NCBI RefSeq assembly: GCF_051401765.1
Contig: NW_027480423.1
Span: 5,580,001 to 5,644,000 of the forward strand
Direction of reading: 5' to 3'
Source of the DNA: Calliopsis andreniformis
Taxonomy: Eukaryota > Arthropoda > Insecta > Hymenoptera > Andrenidae
DNA: 64,000 nucleotides
Shown here: positions 14,110-27,750 of the stretch, in pieces
Numbering within the stretch: position 1 is the first letter of the stretch
Layout of the letters: every line of letters starts with the position of its first letter
Notes under the pieces: generated by a model
Databases searched by the model: none
Told to the model about the DNA's origin: nothing
The model's input: only the letters and a program-made list of their open reading frames with translations
Made by a program: the position numbers and the translations under genes

Positions 14110-17100
14110 CAATCAGTGTGAAAGTTATGGTTATTTCTAAGTTCCGGGCAACCTAGACTTCACCCTAGGGCGTTGGTCCAACGGATTGAATAGTTAGGGC
14201 CTTAGAAGTCAACGCCCGAAGCATCAAATGCAATAAAAATGCAACAGTTTTTCCATCGTATAAAAGGATTAATTGCAACCAGTTTGAAAGTGATGGTCAT
14301 TTCAATATTCCGGGCAAACCTAGGCTTCACTCTAGGGCGTTGCTCCACCAGATCGAATAGTTAGGGCCTAAGAAGTCAACGCCAGAGGCATAAAATACAA
14401 TAAATATACAACAGCATCGTGTAACAGGAATAATTGCAACCAGTGTGAAAGATATGGCCATTTCGAACAGTTAGGGCCTAAGAAGTCAACGCCAGAGGCA
14501 TAAAATACAATAAATATACAACAGCATCGTGTAACAGGAATAATTGCAACCAGTGTGAAAGATATGGCCATTTCTACGTTCCGGGCAACCTAGGCTCCAC
14601 CCTAGGGCGTTGCTCCACCACATCGAATAGCTACGGCCTTAGAAGTCAACGCCAGAAGCATAAATTACAATAAAATACAACAGTTCGTCCCTCGTATAGA
14701 ATGAATAATTGCAAACAGTGTGAAAGGAATGGTCATTTCTGTGTTGCGGGCAACGTAGACTTAACTCTAGGGCGTTGCTCCACCAGATGGAATAGGTAGG
14801 GCCATAGATGTCAACGCCCGAAGCCTAAAATACAGTAAAGATACAACAGTTTTTCCATCGTGTAACAGGAATAATTGCAGCCAGTGTGAAAGTCATGGTC
14901 ATTTCTACGTTCCGGGCAACCTAGGCTTCACTCTAGGGCGTTGCTCCACCACATCGAATAGCTACGGCCTTAGAAGTCAACGCCAGGAGCATAAAGTACA
15001 AAATAAGTAGAACAGTTTTTCCATCGTGTAAAACGAATAATTGCAAACAGTGTGAAGGATATGGTCATTTCTACGTCCCGGGCAACCTAGGCTTCACTCT
15101 AGGGCGTTGCTCCGCCAGATCGAATAGGTATGGCCTTAGAAGTCAACGCCCGAAGCATAAAATACAAAATAAAAAGAACAGTTTTTCCATTGTATAAAAC
15201 GAATAATTGCAACCAGTGTGAAAGTTATGGTCATTTCTACGTTCTGGGCAACCTAGGCTTCACTCTAGGGCGTTGTTCCACCAGATCGAATAGTTAGGGC
15301 CTAAGAAGTCAACGCCAGAAGCATAAAATATAATATAAATACAACAGTTTTTCCATTGTATAAAACGAATAATTGCAACCAGTGTGAAAGTAATGGTCAT
15401 TTCAACGTTCCGGGCAACCTAGGTTTCGCTCTAGGGCGATGCACCTCCACATCGAATACTTAGGGCCTTAGAAGTCAACGACCGAAGCATAAAATACAAA
15501 ATAAATAGAACAGTTTTTCCATTGTATAAAACGAATAATTGCAACCAGTGTGAAAGTTATGGTCATTTCTACGATCCGAGCTGCTTAGGCTTCACTCTAG
15601 GGCGTTGCTCCACCACATTGAATAGCTACGGCCTTAGAAGTCAACGCCAGAAGCATAATATACAATATAAATACAACAGCTTTCCATCGTATAAGACGAA
15701 TGTTTGCAAATATTGTGAAAGTAACGGTCATTTCTATGTTCCGGGCAACCTAGGCCTCACTCTAGGGCGTTGCTCCGCCGGATCGAATAGTTAGGGCCTA
15801 AGAAGTCAACGCCAGAGGCATAAGATACAAAAATACAACAGTCTTTCCATCGTGTGACAGGAATAATTCCAACCAGTTTGAAGGTAATAGTCATTTCTAC
15901 GTTCCGGGCAACCTTGGCTTCACTCTAGGGCGTTGGTCCACCAGATCGAATAGTTAGGGCCTAAGAAGTCGACGCCAGAAGCATAAAATACAATAAAAAT
16001 ACAACAGTTTTTCCATCGTATAGCATGCATAATTGCAACCAGAGTGAAAGTAATGGTCATTTCTACGTTTCGGGCAACCTAGGCTTCACTCTAGGTCTTT
16101 GCTCCAAAAGATCGAATAGCTAGGGCCATAGAAGTCAATGGCCGAAGCATAAAATACAATAAAGATACAACTGTTTTTCCACCGTATAAAACGAATAATT
16201 GAAACCAGTATGAAAGCTATGGTAATTTCTACGTTCCGCGCAACCTAGACTTCACACTAGGGCGTAGCACCACCAGATCGAATAGTTAGGGCCCAAGAAG
16301 TCGACGCCAGAAGCATAAAATACAATATAAATACAACAGTTTTTCCATCGTATAAGACGAGTAATTGCAAACAGTGTGAAAGTGATGGTCATTTCTACGT
16401 TCCGGGAAACCTAGGCATCACTCTAGGGCGTTGCTCCACCAGATCCAATAGGTATGGCCTTAGAAGTCAACGCCCGAAGCATAAAATACAAAATAAATAG
16501 AACAGTTTTTCCATTGTATAAAACGAATAATTGCAACCAGTGTGAAAGTTATGGTCATTTCTACGTTCTGGGCAACCTAGTCTTCACTCTAGGGCGTTGT
16601 TCCACCAGATCGAATAGTTAGGGCCTAAGAAGTCAACGCCAGAAGCATAAAATATAATATAAATACAACAGTTTTTCCATTGTATAAAACGAATAATTGC
16701 AACCAGTGTGAAAGTAATGGTCATTTCAACGTTCCGGGCAACCTAGGTTTCGCTCTAGGGCGATGCACCTCCGCATCGAATACTTAGGGCCTTAGAACTC
16801 AACGCCCGAAGCATAAAATACAAAATAAATAGAACAGTTTTTCCATTGTATAAATCGAATAATTGCAACGCGTGTGAAAGTGATGGTCATTTGTACGTTC
16901 CGGGCAACCTAGGTTTCACTCTAGGGCGTTGCTCCACCAGATCGAATAGCTAAGGACTTGGAATTCAACGCCAGAAGCATAAAATACGATATAAATACAA
17001 CAGCATTTCCATCGTATAAAACGAATAATTGCAACCAGTGTGAAAGTAATGGTCATTTCTACGTTCCGAGCACCCTAGGCGTCACTCCAGTTCGTTCCTC

Positions 17101-18193
17101 CACCACATCTAATAGCTACGGCATTAGGAGCCAACGCCAGGGGCATAAAATACAATATAAATACAACAGCCTTTACACCGTATAAAACGAATAATTGCAA
17201 CCTGTGTGAAGGTTATGGTCATATCTACGTTCCGGGCAACCTAGGCTTCACTGTAGGGCGTTGCTCCACCAGATCGAAGTGTTAGGGCCTAAGAAGTCAA
17301 CGCCCGAAGCATAAAATACGATATAAATACAACAGCTTTTCCATCGTATTAAATGAATAATTGCAAACAGTGTGAAAGTAGTGGTCATTTCTACGTTCCG
17401 AACATCCTAGGCTTCACTCTAGGGCGGTGCTCCACCAGATCGAATAGCTACGGCCTTAGAAGCCTACGCCTGAAGCATAAAATACAATAAAAATACAACA
17501 GCCTTTTCATCGTATAACAGGAATAATTGCAACAAGCGTGAAAGTAATGATCATTTCGGCGTTTTGGGCAACCTAGGCTTCACTCTATTGCGTTGCTCCA
17601 CCAGATCGAAAAGTTAGTGCCTTAGAAGTCAACGCCAGAAGCATAAAATACAATATAACTACAACAGTTTTTCCATCGTATAAAACGAATAATTGCTACC
17701 GGTGTGACAGTTATGGTCATTTCTACGTTCCGGGCAACCTAGGCGTCACTCTAGTGCGTTGCTCCACCACATCTAATAGCTACGGTCTTAGACGTCAACG
17801 ACAGAAGCATAAAATTCAATAAAGATGCAACAGCTTTTCTTACGTATAAGAGTAATAATTGCAACCAGAGTGAAAGTTATTGTCATTTCTACTTTCAGGG
17901 CAACCTAGGCTTCACCCTAGGGCGTTGCTCCAACAGATTGAATAGTTAGGACCTTAGAAGTCAATGCCCGAAGCATAAAATGCAATAAAAATACAACAGT
18001 TTTTCCATTGTATAGCATGACTAATTGCAACCAGTGCGAAAGTAACGATCATTTCGACGTTCCGGGCATCCTAGACTTAACTCTGAGGCGCTGCTCCACC
18101 AGGTCGAAGAGTTAGGGCCTAAGAAGGCACCGCCAGAAGCATAAAATACAATATAAATATAACAGTTTTTCCATCGTATAAAACGAATAATAG
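14110..18193. repeat. Tandem higher-order unit D2 (4,084 bp)
   Basis: Second unit. It is 830 bp longer than D1, which is exactly five monomers: one additional monomer at about 15.04-15.20 kb, and four at about 17.53-18.19 kb that are missing at the D1/D2 junction. The rest aligns to D1 almost base for base. Confidence 0.82.
14365..14474. repeat. Truncated 110-bp monomer, occurrence 2
   Basis: Same truncation and same junction bases as at 11111-11220, at the equivalent place in unit D2. Confidence 0.88.
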
Positions 18194-20950
18194 CAATCAG
18201 TGTGAAAGTTATGGTTATTTCTAAGTTCCGGGCAACCTAGACTTCACCCTAGGGCGTTGGTCCAACAGATTGAATAGTTAGGGCCTTAGAAGTCAACGCC
18301 CGAAGCATCAAATGCAATAAAAATGCAACAGTTTTTCCATCGTATAAAAGGATTAATTGCAACCAGTTTGAAAGTGATGGTCATTTCAATATTCCGGGCA
18401 AACCTAGGCTTCACTCTAGGGCGTTGCTCCACCAGATCGAATAGTTAGGGCCTAAGAAGTCAACGCCAGAGGCATAAAATACAATAAATATACAACAGCA
18501 TCGTGTAACAGGAATAATTGCAACCAGTGTGAAAGATATGGCCATTTCGAATAGTTAGGGCCTAAGAAGTCAACGCCAGAGGCATAAAATACAATAAATA
18601 TACAACAGCATCGTGTAACAGGAATAATTGCAACCAGTGTGAAAGATATGGCCATTTCTACGTTCCGGGCAACCTAGGCTCCACCCTAGGGCGTTGCTCC
18701 ACCACATCGAATAGCTACGGCCTTAGAAGTCAACGCCAGAAGCATAAATTACAATAAAATACAACAGTTCGTCCCTCGTATAGAATGAATAATTGCAAAC
18801 AGTGTGAAAGTAATGGTCATTTCTGTGTTGCGGGCAACGTAGACTTAACTCTAGGGCGTTGCTCCACCAGATGGAATAGGTAGGGCCATAGATGTCAACG
18901 CCCGAAGCCTAAAATACAGTAAAGATACAACAGTTTTTCCATCGTGTAACAGGAATAATTGCAGCCAGTGTGAAAGTCATGGTCATTTCTACGTTCCGGG
19001 CAACCTAGGCTTCACTCTAGGGCGTTGCTCCACCACATCGAATAGCTACGGCCTTAGAAGTCAACGCCAGGAGCATAAAGTACAAAATAAGTAGAACAGT
19101 TTTTCCATCGTGTAAAACGAATAATTGCAAACAGTGTGAAGGATATGGTCATTTCTACGTCCCGGGCAACCTAGGCTTCACTCTAGGGCGTTGCTCCGCC
19201 AGATCGAATAGGTATGGCCTTAGAAGTCAACGCCCGAAGCATAAAATACAAAATAAAAAGAACAGTTTTTCCATTGTATAAAACGAATAATTGCAACCAG
19301 TGTGAAAGTTATGGTCATTTCTACGTTCTGGGCAACCTAGGCTTCACTCTAGGGCGTTGTTCCACCAGATCGAATAGTTAGGGCCTAAGAAGTCAACGCC
19401 AGAAGCATAAAATATAATATAAATACAACAGTTTTTCCATTGTATAAAACGAATAATTGCAACCAGTGTGAAAGTAATGGTCATTTCAACGTTCCGGGCA
19501 ACCTAGGTTTCGCTCTAGGGCGATGCACCTCCACATCGAATACTTAGGGCCTTAGAAGTCAACGACCGAAGCATAAAATACAAAATAAATAGAACAGTTT
19601 TTCCATTGTATAAAACGAATAATTGCAACCAGTGTGAAAGTTATGGTCATTTCTACGATCCGAGCTGCTTAGGCTTCACTCTAGGGCGTTGCTCCACCAC
19701 ATTGAATAGCTACGGCCTTAGAAGTCAACGCCAGAAGCATAATATACAATATAAATACAACAGCTTTCCATCGTATAAGACGAATGTTTGCAAATATTGT
19801 GAAAGTAACGGTCATTTCTATGTTCCGGGCAACCTAGGCCTCACTCTAGGGCGTTGCTCCGCCGGATCGAATAGTTAGGGCCTAAGAAGTCAACGCCAGA
19901 GGCATAAGATACAAAAATACAACAGTCTTTCCATCGTGTGACAGGAATAATTCCAACCAGTTTGAAGGTAATAGTCATTTCTACGTTCCGGGCAACCTTG
20001 GCTTCACTCTAGGGCGTTGGTCCACCAGATCGAATAGTTAGGGCCTAAGAAGTCGACGCCAGAAGCATAAAATACAATAAAAATACAACAGTTTTTCCAT
20101 CGTATAGCATGCATAATTGCAACCAGAGTGAAAGTAATGGTCATTTCTACGTTTCGGGCAACCTAGGCTTCACTCTAGGTCTTTGCTCCAAAAGATCGAA
20201 TAGCTAGGGCCATAGAAGTCAATGGCCGAAGCATAAAATACAATAAAGATACAACTGTTTTTCCACCGTATAAAACGAATAATTGAAACCAGTATGAAAG
20301 CTATGGTAATTTCTACGTTCCGCGCAACCTAGACTTCACACTAGGGCGTAGCACCACCAGATCGAATAGTTAGGGCCCAAGAAGTCGACGCCAGAAGCAT
20401 AAAATACAATATAAATACAACAGTTTTTCCATCGTATAAGACGAGTAATTGCAAACAGTGTGAAAGTGATGGTCATTTCTACGTTCCGGGAAACCTAGGC
20501 ATCACTCTAGGGCGTTGCTCCACCAGATCCAATAGGTATGGCCTTAGAAGTCAACGCCCGAAGCATAAAATACAAAATAAATAGAACAGTTTTTCCATTG
20601 TATAAAACGAATAATTGCAACCAGTGTGAAAGTTATGGTCATTTCTACGTTCTGGGCAACCTAGGCTTCACTCTAGGGCGTTGTTCCACCAGATCGAATA
20701 GTTAGGGCCTAAGAAGTCAACGCCAGAAGCATAAAATATAATATAAATACAACAGTTTTTCCATTGTATAAAACGAATAATTGCAACCAGTGTGAAAGTA
20801 ATGGTCATTTCAACGTTCCGGGCAACCTAGGTTTCGCTCTAGGGCGATGCACCTCCCATCGAATACTTAGGGCCTTAGAACTCAACGCCCGAAGCATAAA
20901 ATACAAAATAAATAGAACAGTTTTTCCATTGTATAAATCGAATAATTGCG
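18194..20950. repeat. Tandem higher-order unit D3 (partial)
   Basis: Third unit, matching D2 at offset 4,084 bp until about 20,950, where D2 continues gaataattgcaacgcg and this copy continues gaataattgcgacc. A related shortened copy of the same monomer order lies at about 35.03-36.52 kb. Confidence 0.8.
18449..18558. repeat. Truncated 110-bp monomer, occurrence 3
   Basis: Same truncation in unit D3. The junction reads ttcgaatagtt instead of ttcgaacagtt, a variant shared with occurrences 4 and 5. Confidence 0.88.
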
Positions 20951-23900
20951 ACCAGTGCGAAAGTTATGGTCATTTCAACGATCCGAGCTGCCTAGGCTTC
21001 ACTCTAGGGCGTTGCTCCACCACATTGAATAGCTACGGCCTTAGAAGTCAACGCCAGAAGCATAAAATACAATATAAATACAACAGCTTTCCATCGTATA
21101 AGACGAATGTTTGCAAATACTGTGAATGTAACGGTCATTTCTATGTTCCGGGCAACCTAGGCCTCACTCTAGGGCGTTGCTCCACCAGATCGAATAGTTA
21201 GTGTCTAAGAAGTCGACGCCAGAAGCATAAAAGACAATAAAAATACAACAGTTTTTCCATCGTATAGCTGCATAATTGCAACCAGAGTGAAAGTAATGGT
21301 CATTTCTACGTTTCGGGCAACCTAGGCTTCAAGCTAGTGCGTTGTTCCTTCAGATCGAATAGTTAGGGCCTAAGAAGTCAACGCCAGAAGCATAAAATAC
21401 AATAAAAATGCAACAGATTTCCGATCGTATAAAACGAATAATTGCAACCAGCGTGAAAGTTACGATCATTTCTACGTTTCGGGCAACCTAGGCTTCACTC
21501 TAGGGCGTTGCTCGACCAGTTAGAATAGCTAGGGCCTTAGAAGTCAACGCCCGAAGCATAAAATACAAAATAAATAGAACAGTTTTTCCATCGCATAAAA
21601 CGAATAATTGCTTCCAGTGTGAAGGTAATGGTCTTTTCTACGTTCCGGGCAACCTAGGCTTCACTCTAGGGCGGTGCACCACCAGATCAAATAGTTAGGG
21701 CCTAAGAAGTCAACGCCAGAAGCATAAACTACAAAATAAATACAGCAGCCTTTCCATCGTATAAAACGAATAATTGCAGCCTGTGTGAAGGTTATGGTCA
21801 TATCTACGTTCCGGGCAACCTAGGCTTCACTGTAGGGTGTTGCTCCAGCAGATCGAATAGATAGGGCCATAGAAGACAACGCACGAAGCATAAAATACAA
21901 TAAATAAACAAGAGTTTTTCCATCGTATAACAGGAATAATTGCAACCAGAGTGAAAGTAATGGTCATTTCTACGTTCCGGGCAACCTAGGCTTCACTCTA
22001 GGGCGTTGTTCCACCAGACCGAATAGTTAGGGCCTAAGAAGTCAACGCCAGAAGCATAAAATACAATATAAATACAACAGCTTTTCAATCGTATAAAATG
22101 AATAATTGCAAACAGTGTGAAAGTAATGGTCATTTCTACGTTCCGGGCAAGCTAGGCTTCACTCTAGGGCGTTGCTCCACCAGATCGAATAGCTAGGGAC
22201 TTAGAATTCAACGCCAGAAGCATAAAATACGATATAAATACAACAGCTTTTCCACCGTATAAAACGAATAATGGCAACCAGTGTGAAGGTTATGGTCATT
22301 TCTACGCTCCGGGCAACGTAGGCTTCACTCTAGGGCGTTGCTCCACCAGATCGAATAGTTAGGGCCTTAGAAGTCAATTGCCGAAGCATAAAATACAATA
22401 AAGATCCAACAGTTTTGCCATCGTATAACAGGAACAATTGCAACCAGTGTGAAAGTGATAGTCATTTCTACGCTCCGGGCTACCTAGGCTTCAATCTAGT
22501 GCGTTGCTCCTTCAGATCGAATAGTTAGGGCCTGAGAAATCAACGCCAGAAGCATAAAATACAATAAACATGCAACAGTCTTTCCATCGTATAACAGGAA
22601 TAACTGCAACCTGTGTGAAAGTACTGGCCATTTCTACGTTCCGGGTAACCCAGGGGTCACTCTAGGGCGTTGCTCCACCATATCGATTAGCTACGGCCTT
22701 AGAAGTCAACGCCAGAAGCATAAAGTACAATAAAAATACAACAGTATTTCTATCGTATAACAGGAATAATTGCAACCAGTGTGAAGGTAATGGTCATTTC
22801 TATCTTTCGGGCAACCTAGCGTTCACTCTAGGGCGCTGTTCCACCAGATCGAATAGTTAGGCCCTAAGAAGTCAATGCCAGAAGCATAAAATACGATATA
22901 AATACAACAGCATTTCCATCGTATAAAACGAATAATTGCAACCAGTGTGAAAGTAATGGTCATTTCTACGTTCCGAGCACCCTAGGCGTCACTCCAGTTC
23001 GTTCCTCCACCACATCTAATAGCTACGGCATTAGGAGCCAACGCCAGGGGCATAAAATACAATATAAATACAACAGCCTTTACACCGTATAAAACGAATA
23101 ATTGCAACCTGTGTGAAGGTTATGGTCATATCTACGTTCCGGGCAACCTAGGCTTCACTGTAGGGCGTTGCTCCACCAGATCGAAGTGTTAGGGCCTAAG
23201 AAGTCAACGCCCGAAGCATAAAATACGATATAAATACAACAGCTTTTCCATCGTATTAAATGAATAATTGCAAACAGTGTGAAAGTAGTGGTCATTTCTA
23301 CGTTCCGAGCATCCTAGGCTTCACTCTAGGGCGGTGCTCCACCAGATCGAATAGCTACGGCCTTAGAAGCCTACGCCTGAAGCATAAAATACAATAAAAA
23401 TACAACAGCCTTTTCATCGTATAACAGGAATAATTGCAACAAGCGTGAAAGTAATGATCATTTCGGCGTTTTGGGCAACCTAGGCTTCACTCTATTGCGT
23501 TGCTCCACCAGATCGAAGTGTTAGGGCCTAAGAAGTCAACGCCCGAAGCATAAAATACGATATAAATACAACAGCTTTTCCATCGTATAAAACGAATAAT
23601 TGCAGCCTGTGTGAAGGTTATGGTCATATCTACGTTCCGGGCAACCTAGGCTTCACTGTAGGGTGTTGCTCCAGCAGATCGAATAGATAGGGCCATAGAA
23701 GTCAACGCCCGAAGCATAAAATACGATACAAAATACAACAGCTTTTCCATCGTATAAAACGAATAATTGGGACCAGTGTGAAAGTTAAAGTCATTTCTAC
23801 ATTCCGAGCAACCTAGGTTTCACTCTAGGGCGTTACTCCACCAGATCGAATAGCTAGGGACTTGGAATTCAACGCCAGAAGAATAAGACACAATAGAAGT

Positions 23901-24167
23901 ACAACCGCTTTTCCATTGTAAAAAATGAATAATTGCAAGCATTGTGAAATTAATGGTCATTTCTACGTTCCGGGCAACCTAGGCTTCACTCTAGGGCGTT
24001 GCTCCACCACATCGAATAGCTACTGCCTTAGAAGTCAACGCTAGAAGCATAAAATACAATAAAAATGCAACAGTTTTTCCAACGTATAGCATGAATAATT
24101 GCAACCGGTGTAAATGTCATGGTCATTTCTACGTTCCGGGCAACCTAGGCTTCACTCTAGGGCGTCG

Positions 24168-27100
24168 CTCCACCAGATCCAACAGTTAGTTCCTAAGAAG
24201 TCAACGCCCGAAGCATAAAATACAAAATAAATAGAACAGTTTTTCCATTGTATAAAACGAATAATTGCTACCAGTGTGAAAGTTATGTTCATTTCTACGT
24301 TTCTGACAACCTAGGCTTCACTGTAGTGTGTTACTCCACCAAATCGAATAGGTAGGGCCATGGAAGTCAACGCCCGAAGCATAAAATACAATAAATATAC
24401 AACAGTTTTTCAATCGTATAAAACGAATAATTGCTACCGGTGTGAAAGTTATGGTCATTTCTACGTTCCGGGCAACCTAGGCGTCACTCTAGTGCGTTGC
24501 TCCACCACATCTAATAGCTACGGTCTTAGACGTCAACGACAGAAGCATAAAATTCAATAAAGATGCAACAGCTTTTCCTACGTATAAGACGAATAATTGC
24601 AACCAGTGTGAAAGTTATTGTCATTTCTACTTTCCGGGCAACCTAGGCTTCACCCTAGGGCGTTGCTCCAACAGACTGAATAGTTAGGACCTTAGAAGTC
24701 AATGCCCGAAGCATAAAATGCAATAAAAATACAACAGTTTTTCCATTGTATAGCATGACTAATTGCAACCAGTGCGAAAGTAACGATCATTTCGACGTTT
24801 CGGGCATCCTAGACTTAACTCTGAGGCGTTGCTCCACCAGGTCGAAGAGTTAGGGTCTAAGAAGTCAACATCGGAAGCATAAAATACAATATAGGTGCAA
24901 CAGCTTTTCCAACGTAGAAAACGAATAATAGCAACCTGTGTGAAGGTTATGGTCATATCTACGTTCCGGGCAACCTTGGCTTCACTGTAGGGTGTTGCTC
25001 CACCAGATCGAATAGGTAGGGCCATAGAAGTCTACGCCCGAAGCATAAAATACAATAAATATACGAGAGTTTTTCCATCCTATATCAGGAATAATTGCAA
25101 CCAGTGTGAAAGTGATGGTCATTTCTACGTTCCGGACAACCTAGGCTTCACTCCAGGGCGTTGCACCACCACATCGAATAGCTACTGCCTTAGAAGTCAA
25201 CGCCCGAAGCATAAAATACAAAATAAATAGAACAGTTTTTCCATCGTATAAAACGAATAATAGCAACCAGTGCCAAAGTTATGGTCATTTCTACGTTCCG
25301 GGCAACCTAGGCTTCACCCCAGGGCGTTGTTCCACCAGATCGAATAGTTAGGGCCTAAGAAGTGAACGCCAGCAGCATAAATTACAATATAAATACAACA
25401 GTTCTTCCATCATATAAAACGAATAATTGCAACCAGTATGAAAGTTATGGTCATTTTTACGTTCCGGGCAACCTAGGCTTCACTCTATGGCGTTCTTCCA
25501 CCACATCGAATAGCTGCGGCCTCAGAAGTCAACGCCTGAAGCATAAAATACAATAAAAATACAACAGTCTTTCCATCCTATAACAGGAATAATTGCAACG
25601 CGTGTGAAAGTGATGGTCATTTGTACGTTCCGGGCAACCTAGGTTTCACTCTAGGGCGTTGCTCCACCAGATCGAATAGCTAAGGACTTGGAATTCAACG
25701 CCAGAAGCATAAAATACGATATAAATACAACAGCATTTCCATCGTATAAAACGAATAATTGCAACCAGTGTGAAAGTAATGGTCATTTCTACGTTCCGAG
25801 CACCCTAGGCGTCACTCCAGTTCGTTCCTCCACCACATCTAATAGCTACGGCATTAGGAGCCAACGCCAGGGGCATAAAATACAATATAAATACATCAGC
25901 CTTTACACCGTATAAAACGAATAATTGCAACCTGTGTGAAGGTTATGGTCATATCTACGTTCCGGGCAACCTAGGCTTCACTGTAGGGCGTTGCTCCACC
26001 AGATCGAAGTGTTAGGGCCTAAGAAGTCAACGCCCGAAGCATAAAATACGATATAAATACAACAGCTTTTCCATCGTATTAAATGAATAATTGCAAACAG
26101 TGTGAAAGTAGTGGTCATTTCTACGTTCCGAGCATCCTAGGCTTCACTCTAGGGCGGTGCTCCACCAGATCGAATAGCTACGGCCTTAGAAGCCTACGCC
26201 TGAAGCATAAAATACAATAAAAATACAACAGCCTTTTCATCGTATAACAGGAATAATTGCAACAAGCGTGAAAGTAATGATCATTTCGGCGTTTTGGGCA
26301 ACCTAGGCTTCACTCTATTGCGTTGCTCCACCAGATCGAAAAGTTAGTGCCTTAGAAGTCAACGCCAGAAGCATAAAATACAATATAAATACAACAGTTT
26401 TTCCATCGTATAAAACGAATAATTGCTACCGGTGTGACAGTTATGGTCATTTCTACGTTCCGGGCAACCTAGGCGTCACTCTAGTGCGTTGCTCCACCAC
26501 ATCTAATAGCTACGGTCTTAGACGTCAACGACAGAAGCATAAAATTCAATAAAGATGCAACAGCTTTTCCTACGTATAAGAGTAATAATTGCAACCAGAG
26601 TGAAAGTTATTGTCATTTCTACTTTCAGGGCAACCTAGGCTTCATCCTAGGGCGTTGCTCCAACAGATTGAATAGTTAGGACCTTAGAAGTCAATGCCCG
26701 AAGCATAAAATGCAATAAAAATACAACAGTTTTTCCATTGTATAGCATGACTAATTGCAACCAGTGCGAAAGTAACGATCATTTCGACGTTTCGGGCATC
26801 CTAGACTTAACTCTGAGGCGCTGCTCCACCAGGTCGAAGAGTTAGGGCCTAAGAAGGCACCGCCAGAAGCATAAAATACAATATAAATATAACAGTTTTT
26901 CCATCGTATAAAACGAATAATAGCAATCAGTGTGAAAGTTATGGTTATTTCTAAGTTCCGGGCAACCTAGACTTCACCCTAGGGCGTTGGTCCAACAGAT
27001 TGAATAGTTAGGGCCTTAGAAGTCAACGCCCGAAGCATCAAATGCAATAAAAATGCAACAGTTTTTCCATCGTATAAAAGGATTAATTGCAACCAGTTTG

Positions 27101-27750
27101 AAAGTGATGGTCATTTCAATGTTCCGGGCAAACCTAGGCTTCACTCTAGGGCGTTGCTCCACCAGATCGAATAGTTAGGGCCTAAGAAGTCAACGCCAGA
27201 GGCATAAAATACAATAAATATACAACAGCATCGTGTAACAGGAATAATTGCAACCAGTGTGAAAGATATGGCCATTTCGAATAGTTAGGGCCTAAGAAGT
27301 CAACGCCAGAGGCATAAAATACAATAAATATACAACAGCATCGTGTAACAGGAATAATTGCAACCAGTGTGAAAGATATGGCCATTTCTACGTTCCGGGC
27401 AACCTAGGCTCCACCCTAGGGCGTTGCTCCACCACATCGAATAGCTACGGCCTTAGAAGTCAACGCCAGAAGCATAAATTACAATAAAATACAACAGTTC
27501 GTCCCTCGTATAGAATGAATAATTGCAAACAGTGTGAAAGTAATGGTCATTTCTGTGTTGCGGGCAACGTAGACTTAACTCTAGGGCGTTGCTCCACCAG
27601 ATGGAATAGGTAGGGCCATAGATGTCAACGCCCGAAGCCTAAAATACAGTAAAGATACAACAGTTTTTCCATCGTGTAACAGGAATAATTGCAGCCAGTG
27701 TGAAAGTCATGGTCATTTCTACGTTCCGGGCAACCTAGGCTTCACTCTAG
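24168..27750. repeat. Long block C, copy 2
   Basis: Partner of 8100-11682. A third, partly deleted copy lies at about 32.7-35.0 kb. Its offset from this copy is 7,573 bp on the left and 7,241 bp on the right; the difference of 332 bp means exactly two monomers are missing near 33,130 in the third copy. Confidence 0.82.
27179..27288. repeat. Truncated 110-bp monomer, occurrence 4
   Basis: Same truncation within block C copy 2, with the ttcgaatagtt junction. Confidence 0.88.

Noticed and set aside
20764..21201. 145-codon open frame, the longest in the satellite.
   Set aside because: It is long only because small deletions (cacctcccatcg near 20850 and acagctttcc near 21085) shift the phase so that successive monomers stay open. 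The encoded residues are the same satellite-derived repeats seen elsewhere, in mixed frames.
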